Under the pieces are notes generated by a model that searched no databases, was not told the origin of the DNA, and worked only from the letters and a program-made list of their open reading frames with translations. From assembly GCF_958298935.1 (NCBI RefSeq), contig NC_084941.1, positions 19,690,001 to 19,754,000 of the forward strand: DNA of 64,000 nt. Reading direction: 5' to 3'. Position 1 is the first letter of the stretch, and each line of letters begins with the position of its first letter. This DNA is from Phragmites australis. Its lineage: Eukaryota; Streptophyta; Magnoliopsida; Poales; Poaceae. This document shows, piece after piece, positions 25,441 to 35,788 of the stretch. Position numbers and translations under genes: made by a program.

Positions 25441-26410
25441 TCACTGGGATATTGCACCGTCGGTGGCGGAGTTGGTGGCGATGGAGTGGGGTCGAAGGGC
25501 CAGGGATTTGCCCGGGAGCTTGCCCTAAGCTTCCGATCCCTACGTCGTCCTTTGCCAGTTCCCTCTACGTCTAGGTATCCTACTTGTCTTCCGAGGTATT
25601 CCTCCCAGAAGGTCGTGAGGGTTCGCTAGTCATCAGTGTTATGATCTCGCCTCGGTCTGTGCAGGATGCACCCGTATGCCTCCGAGGGTACCAGAGCTTG
25701 TGGTTGATGTTGAGATCGGTGGAGGGGCTATGTGCCCTGGAGCCTGTGGTTTCCCCAGGGCCTCCTTCCCTTTGGGGAGACCATCGAGGTCGTCCGGTGA
25801 ACCGGCTTTTAGAGCCAAAGTGGCTCCGACTACGCCTCCCTGGACGAGGTGGACTTGGGGTTCCATGCACGTGGTTGGTGTCACAAGGGCTGCATCGGGG
25901 GCACTGGTAGGGTCTACTCACTCTGGAGCCCTGCGCCTCCTCAGAACCTTCTTTCACCTGAGAGGCCCGAGGAGGACGGTGGGTGGACAGACCTCCAAAG
26001 GTGGTTGCTCGCCCGGGGCATCCTGGGTGCTGTCAAAGGAGATATTTTGGGACCAATCCCAAGTGGGAACACCTCTCGGTTCGACCTCCCAGAACCACTA
26101 GAAAGCAACCTGCTTGGCTACGGCCACGGCCGTGACCTCTCCTGGTGTGTCGAGGTCTGCGCCATGTAGAGGTTGGAAGGCCTCCGCGCCGTCTAGAGTT
26201 TTTGTACCGACCCAAGGTTCTGGGTTGGTCAAGGCTGGAGGAACACCATCCCACACGACAGCGGGGCTAGAGGGTGCATGCGGTGTGCATGGCTGAGACA
26301 GCAACGCATATGGTTGCATGGATGCAACGGTGGATATGGCGGCTAGAGCTAGCACTTTGGTGGTTTTTCTAGTGGATTCCTACCTATCTTTAGCACTTAT
26401 GTGTTCGAAT

Positions 26411-26427
26411 TCCCACGGACGGCGCAA
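26411..26427 (-). other. Primer-binding site of the second Tat-type element
   Basis: The minus strand reads TTGCGCCGTCCGTGGGA, close to the TGGCGCCGTCTGTGGGA site found in many Tat/Ogre-like elements. Confidence 0.75.
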
Positions 26428-26437
26428 GAGATCATCT

Positions 26438-27304
26438 TGCCCCAGCAATACGGCGATAGTGTCTAATGAGGTTGAGACTCAAGCTTGGAGATAAAGTTTG
26501 AGAGGAAGGAACACCATAAATGTATTGATAGTAGAAAAAATGGATCGGTCTAGGGGGAGTATCACAGTGTGACTTTGTGTTTGTGCACTCTATGTTCTTT
26601 GTGTTGCCCTTTTTGTTGTATTGAGTGTTCTCCTTATCACCTGTCCCTGCTCAGATGACCATGACCCCCTATTTATAGGGTGGTACGTAGCTTAGTTTAC
26701 AAGTTATCACAATATACAAATATCTTGGACCTGGCCGAATTATTGGGCCTTATCTTGGATAACTACTTTTTACCCTACATAGAAGATAAATATCTACCGT
26801 GGTAACTATTGTGGTACTTGTCCCTTGAGGGGTGAGCCTGTCGCCAATTGCGGCACGGCGCTGCTCTGCCGAGGGTGTCAGGGCGACTTTCATCGTGCTG
26901 GGGTGTCAGGATAAGCACCACTTGCACCGGCGATAATAATCCGTGACCTCGCGTCAGCTCTGTTGCAGGGGGTGTCCTTTCTTTCCTGATATAATCTCTG
27001 GAGACCTACTGCATCTTTAGGCTTCCGAAGGCCGCACGGGCACCAGAGGGGTGGCCCGAAGGGCTCTACAGCCTCTGGGGCCCAGGCCTCCCGCTGAGAG
27101 TCTAGAGGCTGAATGCTCCAGAGGGGCTTGCTGTAGCTCTGAGTTTTGGGAAGGCCATGTATGTACCGGAGGGGTGGCCCGAAGGGGCTCGTAGCCTTCG
27201 GAAGTCGGGCCTCCTGCTAAGGGTCCGGAGACCGAAGGCTCTAGAGGGACCTTTGATAGAAATCTTCAACCATTGTCCTCAGGCTGATCTATTTTCCTCC
27301 AACA
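26438..27304 (-). repeat. 5' LTR (867 bp) of the second Tat-type element
   Basis: On the minus strand it starts TGTTGGAGGAAAAT at 27304 and ends ...GGGGCA at 26438, ten bases before the primer site. A TATAAATA promoter box lies at about 26669-26678 (minus). GC-rich 'ggcccgaaggg' and 'tccggag' words fill 27000-27260. The 3' LTR partner is not in the window. The plus-strand flank at 27305 (gttag) resumes the copia 3' region. Confidence 0.75.
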
Positions 27305-28444
27305 GTTAGCTTTCTTAAAGATAAAGACTGTAATGTTATGAATCATGTAGACTATGAAATGCTACATTCTTGATCACCATATTTGTAATTACTTTGTCTT
27401 AGTCAATACTTGTGTTAAGACTAGTTTGATTAATATCTTGCTCTAGGCTTCTTGGTTCAAGACAGTGGAATGGGAAACATTGCACTATATTTTTGTCTTT
27501 GTTAAATATTTAGCTCATGATAGAACCTTTAGAGAACATGTGTTTCTTGTGTCGTAAAGATACTACTTGACTTGATTTATTGAAAACTTGATAATTTGTG
27601 CAATTCAAATTCTATTGAGCAATCAAGTTTCTTGCGCTAAAAAATAAAAATGATCCAATACGGTTGTGTTGATGCTTCATGTGGTTTGCAAAAGAAGTAA
27701 ACCTGTTGTTCCTAAATTCAACTTGAGGATAATAGAAATATGCCTAAATGATCAATTTTGCTTTAATCATTTGATCTAACTAACTCTTCATTTCATATGT
27801 GAGCGTTTGCAAAGCCTACTGTCCTAAATACTTGTTTTCTTAGTTTGGGATTGAAATTTGCTAGTTCCTAATTCTTGTATTTCCTCGGCATGACTGGATG
27901 CTTATATGGTAGTCACTTTTAATGTGATTTGGCTATGTGAACCTAAATGCGCCAATAATTCTTCAAGACTAGCTTGTGTAGCTTCATGTTCTTTTGACAC
28001 TGTATTCTCTTTGAGCCTTTGTGCGATTGTGAGCTCATCATTCTACTCCCCATAGCCCTTTGATGTTTTTAGCTCTTGCAAATGCTTTGTGATATATTTG
28101 TGAAAGCTCAGTACGAATGCATGTTCATGCATTGCATGATGCTTTATCCTTGATGTTTGCATTGCTTACTAGGGAGAAAATATGCACTAAGCTTTTAGGG
28201 AAAAAGTATGTACAATCTTGCTCAATCAAAATAGAATCTGACATAATGAAACTTGTGCATTCATCAAGGGGAAATTTCTACTTTTTTAGCTTTTTCTTTG
28301 CCTCTATTCGAGTTTTTGGAATTTTTCTTATGTCAAGTGATCTTTGTTGCTCCTTCTATAACTTTTGGCCACTTGTATGAGGTTCTATAGTTGATTTTCT
28401 TCAAACCAAAATCTTTCTTCTTTGAAGGTTGTTAATGCACTCAT
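27305..28444 (+). other. Copia 3' untranslated region
   Basis: AT-rich sequence lies between the nested gypsy pieces and the polypurine tract, continuing the 21120-21241 stretch after the pol stop. Open frames are short; the longest on the plus strand (28117-28380) shows no domain. Long regions after pol are known in SIRE-like elements, sometimes with an extra gene, but I cannot read one here. Confidence 0.6.
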
Positions 28445-28456
28445 GAAGGGGGAGAT
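28445..28456 (+). other. Copia polypurine tract
   Basis: GAAGGGGGAGAT directly precedes TGAGAAAC at 28457. It primes plus-strand DNA and marks the right LTR start. Confidence 0.85.
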
Positions 28457-30404
28457 TGAGAAACTAAGTTGAAATGTGCTTTGGTTTATTTTTTATTAGT
28501 GATTGACAAGTTTTTTTTGGTTTGGTTTGTTTTGGGATTGCATGAGTATGGTTATGTACTGCAATTATGATCATAACTAACCTAAGTTATAGAGAAAATG
28601 GAGTTGGTGTGTTTGTCTCTAAGTCCAAGAAAATTGTACATGCTGGATGGTTCAACGCTTGGGATTTTGAACACGTCGGATGGTTTGGCTTTCAGACAGA
28701 GTACACGCCAGAGCATTTCAAACCAAAGGCAAACATTGAAGTGTACACTGGATGATCCGGTGATGGAGTGAAGTGAACGCTAAAGCTTTTCTTGCAAAGA
28801 GTTGCAAACTGGCTCTAGTGGACTTGTACACGCCGGATGGTCTGGCGTTCAAAGGGATGAACATCGGATACTTCATTGGAGCATTTCTGTAGAGAGATTG
28901 CAAGATGGCTGGTCTGGAAAAGAAGTGCACACTAGATGGTCCGACGATGAGCAATTGTGTACACCAGAATATTCCTTGTAGGGAGGATGCAAATGTTGGT
29001 CTGGTGAATATATATACACCGGATGGTCCAGCGATGAAATAAAGAGCACACCAGAGCATTTCTTGTAGAGAGGATTGCAAGATGGCGAGTCTGATGAATT
29101 CCACATGCTAGATGGCCCGATGCTCAGGAGGAGTGTACGCCGGAACATCCAAGAGTACACGTTTTCTGGTTGATGTCTCTTTCAACAAAGATTTTGATCT
29201 CTGACTAACTGGAGATAGTTTGGAGATGCATGTTTGCTTGTCTTGGGTTGTGTAGGTGATGAATGGGATTTGGCGGCCAGCAACAGAATGATCTGGTCCA
29301 AGCAGGGTGCTTGGTGCCTGATGATCAAGGAGGCCAGGTGGAGTCAAGGGTGATCGAGCATGGGAAGATGGATGAAGACAATGTGTTGACAAAGTCATGT
29401 GAAGGGGATGCCGGGTGACAAGGCGACCCAAGGGATCGGGAGCGAGAAATACTTGCCAGCGGTCAAGATAGCAAGACAAAGTACATGTATCAATACCGGG
29501 ACGCTTGCTTGAGGTGGAAGCAAGTGGCAGTGAGTCATGCTTTGAGAAGCGTGCGCGGTGGTTTCCCTATTTGGCCTCAAAACCATGGAAGGATGAAGTG
29601 CATGTGGCATCATCGCAAAGCTTACATCGAGGTGAAGCTAAATCATGAAGGCTTCATGATCGCTCGATGGATGGAGCAAAAAATGAACCAAAATACCTCA
29701 GTGGTAGGTAGGACGTCATTGGAAGTGAGGGGTGCAAGGCTGTGTGGGTGGCTTGAGCCAGCCATTTGAGTTTGTATGGTACGGTTTTAGAGGGAAGGAG
29801 AGAGGAGTGCTTAGACTATGTGTAGTTGAAGGCTTTTGTGAGTGAAACTACTTTGTAATCTGCAAAAAAGAGAGCTGACCTTTGCAAGAAATGAAATTAT
29901 TGTTTCCTCCAATGCTTGTATTCATCTCCTTCTAGTTTTCCTCTATTGGCTTCCTTGCTTTGTCACAAGTTTTTCCTTTTCGGTTGTGATTTTTGTTTTG
30001 GTTTTTGAGCTGAATTGCTACCTTGGAAAGTTGTTCTTATTGCTAGATGCATAAAATTCACATTAAGATTTGGTGTTGAATTCCCTTGCATCTAGATCAT
30101 CGACTTGGAGAGTTTCTTTACCGGGTGACTATCTTGTTGGGTTTATAGTGTTCTTCCTTCAAGTTGCAATCTTTTCGTGGCTATGACTAGTGGAATAAGT
30201 TTCAATGGAACCTAGTGTTCATATACATGAACGAGAGCCATGCTTTCTTTGAGAATATTTTTGCGTAATATCTTTCCTAAGTTTTTGCTTCCACTCTTTG
30301 TTTTGAGGTGTGTTAGGTGATATAATAGGAGAAGGTCGTGAGTTTTGAAAGAAATTTATGAGGCGCCTATCCACCCCCCTCTAGTCGCCATTCTTGGTCC
30401 AACA
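28457..30404 (+). repeat. Right full LTR (LTR B) of the copia complex
   Basis: 1948 bp, starting TGAGAAAC and ending 'ggtccaaca'. It matches LTR A closely but lacks about 60 bases that include the TATA box. It is preceded by a polypurine tract, as a 3' LTR should be, and followed by a primer site, as a 5' LTR should be. The same degenerate 'gatggtc...ccgg' array lies at 28633-29165. Confidence 0.88.
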
Positions 30405-30494
30405 AGTGTTATCAGAACCGGTTTGATCACTTGTTGACCTTAACCGTATTTGTGATCCATATGTGACAATGGAAAGATATGGGAAGATCCTGCC
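30405..30494 (+). other. Second copia primer site and gag start, between LTR copies
   Basis: 'tgttatcagaaccgg' is followed by 'tttgatcacttgttgacc' and 'acaatggaaagatatggg', matching 15576-15660. After about 90 bases the sequence jumps into the middle of an LTR near 30495. Confidence 0.85.
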
Positions 30495-30882
30495 CTTGGA
30501 AAGTTGTTCTTCTTATTGCTAGAGGCATAAAATTCACATTAAGATTTGGTCTTGAATTCCCTTGCCTCTAGATCATCGATTTAGAGAGTTTCTTTACCGG
30601 GTGACTATCTTGTTGGGTCCAAAGTGTTCTTCCTTCAAGTTGCAATCTTTTTGCGGCTATGACTAGTGGAATAAGTTTCAATGGAACCTAGTGTTCATAT
30701 ACATCCACAAGATCCATGCTTTCTTTGAGTATCTTTTGGTGCAATATGTCTTTCCTAAAGTTTTTCTTCCACTCTTGGTTTTGAGGTGCGTTAGGTGACT
30801 TAATAGGAGAAGGCCATCAATTTCGAAAAAAATTTGTGAGGCACATATTCACCCCCCTCTAGTCTCCATTCTCGGTCCAATA
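30495..30882 (+). repeat. Partial LTR (LTR C), last 388 bases only
   Basis: From 'ccttggaaagttgttc' onward it matches 30017-30404 in LTR B and, after 14425, LTR A around its insert. It ends 'ggtccaata' (TA for CA) immediately before the AATTC duplication. Confidence 0.87.
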
Positions 30883-32062
30883 AATTCAGTATCAGCACTA
30901 TAAAAATACTCATGAAACTTTTCTTCTAATTGAGACCACACATACACTGAATTAGGAGCAAGGGATGTAAACCATGCAAAAGTAATTCCAGATAATGACA
31001 AAAGAAATAATCTAATTTTCAGGTCATCATTGGAACTGGCTTCACCCAATTGCACAAGAAACTAACCTACATGCTCCCTAGTGGTTCTATTATCTTCCCT
31101 GGTGAATTTCACAAAATCAGGAACATTGAAACCGTGGGGGTATGGGATTGTGTCATAGTGATTTGGATATGGCTTTTGGTATGCACAAGCTTTTCTTCTA
31201 ACCTTCACACCGAATTGTTCTCTTAGCACTGTAACTACTTGTTCTCGCATGATTTTAGCATAATCGGCCCTCGGCCGAGTAGGTTTAGCTATTGGCCCAA
31301 GTTGTGATATGGGCCAATTCGGTGTATATGAAGTAACTGGAGGTGGCGTAGCAAAACATCCGCAAGTGTCAGCCCATAAGGGATTCCTGACCCTTGCTGT
31401 GGTATAGGCGGAGCACTATATGCCACGGTTTGATAATAAGGTGTCTGCATATTGGGATAACCTTCGGCTTTATAAGCTTGAGCCGAAGTTGAAACATGGT
31501 GCTTAACATATGGTGTTTGATACGGGTTTTATGTCACATCAATTTTAATAGCAAGAGAAGTGACATGATTAGGTGCAACACTACCCATATAATTTTGACC
31601 ATCATGAGGGTTATTCAAGTAAGCATAAGACGCACTAGGTAATGTATTAACGACAGCAGAAGGGATTGAAGCATTAACATTACTAGCAACGAGTTGTTTC
31701 AAACCTTGTTCCTCATGTATTTGCAAAATTAAAGGCCGAATCTTACTAATCAACATGTCCTCAACCATCTTTTGAACACTATAATCCATAGTTGCACCGA
31801 TAGATTGATCGATCATATTAGCAACATCTTCATGCGAGGAAGAGGATTGAGCACTTACATTGGTTAATCCCTTAGGGTGCTGGTCAACGGGCAGAGGAGA
31901 ATCCTCCTTCTTGAACACGCCTTGCCGAGTCTTTACGTAGCACGAGAGTAGCTGTTGCCAACGTTGCTCCAAGTCGGTCTCAATCGCTAGACGCGCTTCT
32001 TCTAGCAACTCATCGTAGGATGCCATGATGATGTTATCTTTGTCAATCTCTGAAGTAGACAT
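30883..32062 (-). pseudogene. Gag, upstream half, of the Tat-type element
   Basis: The minus-strand frame reads MSTSEIDKDNIIMASYDELL from 32062, runs to a stop at 31529, then in other frames REQVVTVLREQFGVKV and QKPYPNHYDTIPYPHGF (31062-31250) and QLGEASSNDDLKIRLFLLSL, FTSLAPNSVYVWSQLEEKF, YFYSADTE (30883-31055). This is the standard order of a Tat gag up to the middle of capsid, where the copia insertion cuts it. A Met further upstream (32158) only extends the frame into the LTR and is not the likely start. Confidence 0.87.
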
Positions 32063-32106
32063 ATCTAGGGTTTTAGGATCTGGCAAAAAGGCAGTTGAAA
32101 GCTTCT

Positions 32107-32128
32107 TCCCTAGAGGAGTCACCAAAAA
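32107..32128 (-). other. Primer-binding site of the Tat-type element
   Basis: The minus strand reads TTTTTGGTGACTCCTCTAGGG just inside the 5' LTR. It resembles the TGGCGACTCCGCTGGGG site of RIRE2-like elements with three transitions (C to T or G to A), as expected from cytosine deamination. Confidence 0.65.
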
Positions 32129-32131
32129 GCG

Positions 32132-33337
32132 TGTTGTAGCAAAAAGATGCCGCACCAAACACTAAGCACTGTGCAATATCCAGTGAGCAGCACCCAATAT
32201 ACCCCAGTGGTGGTACTGTGTCGTCGGACCTTCGCCAACCACCTATGCTCAAAAAATGTGTTGCCACGAAAAGATGTCGTGCCAAACACTGAACACTTCA
32301 TGTGCAATATTTGGTGAACAGCACCCAGGATACCCCAGTCGTGGCATTGCATCGTTAGACCTTCGTCATCACCCACACTCAAGAAAGGACCCATCGGAGC
32401 GCAAGTGACCGACGGCTTGTCTTTGGTCATGGAGATCAAGAATAGGTAGCAATGTAGATTGGAAAAGACAATGGGACTATAGAAGCTAGGAAAAAATGAA
32501 AGGTAATGTAAATTGTGTCTGATCGAATGGTTGATGATTTCAATCGGCCATGACCCTCTCATATTTAATGGTCGGTAGGTCTTAGTCGTACAAGATCAGG
32601 ACTCCTAATTCAAACCAAATAAGACTTATAGATATGATTTGGCTATGCTTTCTGATCTCCAAACTTTCTATAATTAATATATCTTCCTATTCAACTACGT
32701 AAATTTGCATATATCTACCCGTGTTTCCTTTACTACAGTTCGGCCTTCTTGGATTCAACTGCATGCTCGACCCGAACATCTACTCACGTACTACCTTCTT
32801 GGTCTGACTACCTGCTTAGAGACCAATTGCTCGATGTATCCATGTGTTCGAATCTGACCAGTTCTTCTACCTGTTCAGAGACCAACTGATGAAATTCAAC
32901 ATGTTCAGAAATCACCATGGTCGGTGGTTTCCTGGTTGGTTGTTGCCTGGTCATGGTCGTTGGTGGCGATCGACTGGTCGTGGTTGCTAGTCGTGGTCAC
33001 TAGTCGTGGTCACTGGTCATGGTCGTGGTCACCTGATCGAAGACCACCTTAGCCAAAGACCACCATAGCCAAAGACCACCTTAGCTAGAGACCACCTTGC
33101 TAGAGACCAACTCCTCAAATTTGACCAGGTCCAATAATATCCTTGAATAATCCTAACCAACTCTAAGCTTTATCGCTGCACCTTGTCATCTTCGGCAGTT
33201 ATGTTCTGACCTTGACCTTCCTTTCCCAATTAGAGCACTTAGCCACTGATTCAAAACCAAATAGTAATTGAATCGGCAATAGCCTTAAGTTCTTATCGTT
33301 AAACCAATCAGCACTGCAATAACTTTCATATATACCA
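32132..33337 (-). repeat. 5' LTR of the Tat-type element
   Basis: 1206 bp, pairing with 7685-8925. The plus-strand ends are TG (32132) and CCA (33337). The outer tandem duplication has units at 32132 and 32259; the 'tggtcgtggtcac' array is at 32918-33030 and the 'agaccacc' array at 33036-33110. Confidence 0.85.
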
Positions 33338-33506
33338 AATCTTGTCATCAACAATTAGCCATGGGGAACAACTCTAGCGGCATGCAGACCGACAGATATT
33401 CATACAAGACCAACAAGGTGGGGGTTGTTGGCCTATATTTGCACCTAGTACATGCAGCTTCCAACGAACAATGCTAGTGACGAACCTCTATGAGATATCT
33501 TTTTTG
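33338..33506. other. Short flank without recognised features
   Basis: This unique-looking sequence between the Tat LTR and the tandem duplication carries no open frame or terminal repeat that I can name. It should contain the target-site copy of the Tat insertion, but no 5-bp match to the left flank is apparent. Confidence 0.4.
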
Positions 33507-34614
33507 TTAGATGGAAAAAAGTCTAAAATACCACTAATAATCCATAGTAAGACATGATTTCTGCTCTTTGCTACCGGCAAAGAGTAGTGCAAGGTAATGT
33601 AAAATTTCTCTATTTTTCAAGTCCAAATAACAACCATGCAGTTCTACAAATATAAGTTTATCAACTACTCCCTCTATTCAGAAATAGTAAGCGCATTTCA
33701 TTTTAAAAAGGCAAACTTTGTGTACTTTAAATAATATTTAATCAAATTATAAAAATATCTAGTGTATAAAAATTATACAACTAGGTTCATAATTCAAAAT
33801 GATTTCACACTATATAAATTTTGTAGCTATAAATGATATATTTTGCGAGAAAACTTTAGTCAAAATTGAACTTCGAAGACCGAACCTAAAAGAAATATGC
33901 CTACTATTTATGAATGGAGGAAGTACTTTGAAGCACATTATTTCCACCTCGTTTTTGTGTATTGTGCCTACTTAATTGAGGCCTAACCAATGAAGAAAAC
34001 AAACTAGTACCTAATCTGTTTCTTTTTATTGGGCGTATTAGGATTTGAAAAGCACTTTGAAAGTAGAATTGGACAATTATTTTCTATTGCAATATATTAT
34101 CAATTGCTATAAAATCAATATCATATTAAAAGGTCTATGAAATCCAAAAATGTTGATACAACTTTTGAACACCAAATATTATTATAATTTGATTAATATT
34201 TGTTCAAAACTTACAAAGTCTCAAAATTTACAAAGTTTTTTTTTCAAATCCTAATATGTGCAGTTAATATTTTAAAATGGAGGGAGTACTTAACAATGAA
34301 AATAATTGAAGACCAATAGGATCATTGTATCACCAAGCTTAATTCCCATGCACAAGTCTAAATGGTTAGAATCATAGGGTGTTTACTGCTAAATTAACAC
34401 AGTTATATTAATACATTGTATCTCAGCAGCGGGAAGTGGATATATATGTTACCTTCAAAGATTACAAGTCAACTCTAGCATACACCACGACATACCAAAT
34501 TAGAACCTAAGCAACGACTTCACGAACAAATACAAAACATCAACATGCATATATATAAAGTGGTTGGGTTGGCCGACCTCCAGTTTGAAGGTAATGTAAT
34601 ATTTTGTAAGATGA
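33507..34614. repeat. Tandem duplication, copy 1 (partner 35789-36612)
   Basis: 'aagtctaaaataccactaat' and the following text to 'gacctccagt' recur in the same order at 35789-36612. Copy 1 is longer by 256 bases plus 2 because of a MITE. Both copies contain an older hairpin-like element ('gtattaggatttgaaaa' near 34036 and its inverse near 34240). A partial third copy lies at 35404-35525, next to a CACTA end. Confidence 0.85.
33668..33923. mobile_element. Stowaway-like MITE with TA duplication
   Basis: Ends CTCCCTCTATTCAG and (inverse) CTTCCTCCATTCAT are imperfect inverted repeats over about 25 bases. TA flanks both sides (33666-33667, 33924-33925). The duplicate locus at 35940 reads 'atcaacaacttcgagg' with no insert. 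The family is the Tc1/mariner-derived 'CTCCCTC' MITE class; this is a non-coding passenger. Confidence 0.85.
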
Positions 34615-34899
34615 AACTAAAACATGCAAACCGACACTTGTTTTCCCTGCTTCTACATGAACCATCTTAAACATTGTATATATTATCATTTAATCATGTA
34701 CTTACTAATGTTAACAATGATCATTTTCATATGTTATGTTCTTGTATCATTTCTTTATCTTACTTGTAACTTAGTTGATCCAAAAGAAAGACAGAGAACA
34801 GCATTGCACATATAATATGCTAATCTTATTTAGTGGTTAAGCATTGTATATATTATCATTTCACCATATTATTACTAATTTTGTCTTTTTTTTTCATCT

Positions 34900-35403
34900 A
34901 GCTCAGAAATGCTAGGTACTCCCACAAGTAAACCATGACGAAAGAGTCGAGCTCGATAAGTTACAAATGTCAAAATAGTTGTAGATCAGATTTAGGAATC
35001 TTGATTGCTTCAAATGAAAAGTTCATCAACTACAATGTTTTAGATCTCGTTGAGATCTATAATTTTCATAAAAAACATGTCTCCATCCGATAACGTATGA
35101 AAAAACTATGAATTTCTAAAGATAGACTACAAATCATTATCATTGTCCGTTCATAATACGAACTGACAGTGATACTCCCTCCACTATCAATATCAATTCT
35201 TGACACGAACCAGATTGATAGTCCCTTATTAGTGCTAGTTCTTGACACGAACCAAAACTGATAAGGGACTATCACTGTCAGTTTTTTCTACATTGACTAT
35301 TAGTACCGATTAGTGATACGAACTGAAAGTGATGCCTTATCACTGTCAGTTTTTAATAACTGACACTGATAGAGTAGGGCCACATATGGGTGTTTCTGTA
35401 GTG
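34900..35403. mobile_element. CACTA transposon 3' end, truncated
   Basis: The terminal TTTCTGTAGTG (35393-35403) is the inverse of CACTACAGAAA. Upstream (35160-35350) are alternating direct and inverted words such as 'gaactgacagtgata' and 'tatcactgtcagt', the subterminal repeats of a CACTA element. The left boundary is unclear and no matching 5' end is adjacent. Confidence 0.65.
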
Positions 35404-35788
35404 GGAAGTGGATAAATATGTTCCTTACCTTAAATATTACAAGTCAACACCTGCATTTACAGTGACATGCCAAATTAGAACCTAAGCGGCTAAGCAACGA
35501 CTCCATGAACAAATACAAAACTTTGTTCCGTTATCTAAAATATGTGCTGACATGCAGTGATGTAGATGCCAGCTAAGGGGTTAGGTATTGTCCGAATGTA
35601 ATAAATATTGTGGATGAATGTCCTCGAATGAAAGAACCTTTTGTAAGTGCTTAAACGGGATATTCTCTACCGATGTACACATTAAATACCATTCTAGATG
35701 ACAAGGAATTACATGTAGTTTTATTTTGTTAAGCACCTCTCTAGGCAAATTCAATGTACATATTAGACCCCATTTTATATAATATGTA

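Larger units (their letters stand above)
25023..26437 (-). pseudogene. Gag/5' internal fragment of a second Tat-type gypsy
   Basis: Downstream (minus strand) of the primer site at 26411-26427 lie Pro/Ser/Thr-rich broken frames (26098-26355, 25580-25957), as is usual for the N-terminal leader of Tat-lineage gag. No capsid motif is reached. A 36-residue in-frame tandem repeat occupies 25118-25444. The frames on the plus strand here are shadows of the same GC-rich sequence. The left boundary near 25022 is an estimate from the change in composition. Confidence 0.55.
12622..30882 (+). mobile_element. Ty1/copia retrotransposon complex inserted in the Tat gag
   Basis: The complex comprises a left LTR, primer site, gag, protease, integrase, reverse transcriptase and RNase H in copia order (integrase before reverse transcriptase), a long 3' untranslated region, a GGGGGAG polypurine tract and a right LTR with an abnormal extra tail. 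The single AATTC duplication flanks everything, so the complex either entered as one unit or was rearranged afterwards without losing its ends. Long LTRs of about 2 kb, a long 3' region and a coiled-coil gag extension suggest the SIRE/Maximus lineage, but that is inference. Gag and pol both contain many stops and frameshifts. Confidence 0.88.
7685..33337 (-). mobile_element. Ty3/gypsy Tat-type retrotransposon, whole span, interrupted by a copia complex
   Basis: Two LTRs in the same orientation (7685-8925 and 32132-33337) bound gag and pol pieces that read on the minus strand. The gag frame is cut at its capsid region: upstream half 30883-32062, downstream half 12361-12621, with a copia complex between them flanked by AATTC. 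Removing it leaves a roughly 7.4-kb element, short for the family because protease and reverse transcriptase are absent. The tRNA-Arg-like primer site and the gag wording place it in the Tat (RIRE2-like) lineage. I do not see a clean target duplication: gttgg lies on the left and aatct on the right. It cannot be autonomous. Confidence 0.85.

Noticed and set aside
25580..26355. Long plus- and minus-strand frames with Pro/Arg-rich text
   Set aside because: The plus-strand frames mirror a GC-rich gypsy leader. Only the minus strand is consistent with the adjacent primer site.
33338..33506. Possible continuation of LTR b after the Tat insertion
   Set aside because: The text does not resemble the outer part of LTRs a, c, e or h, so the continuation cannot be supported.
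34624..34815. 63-residue hydrophobic plus-strand frame
   Set aside because: AT-rich chance frame with no start context and no family resemblance.
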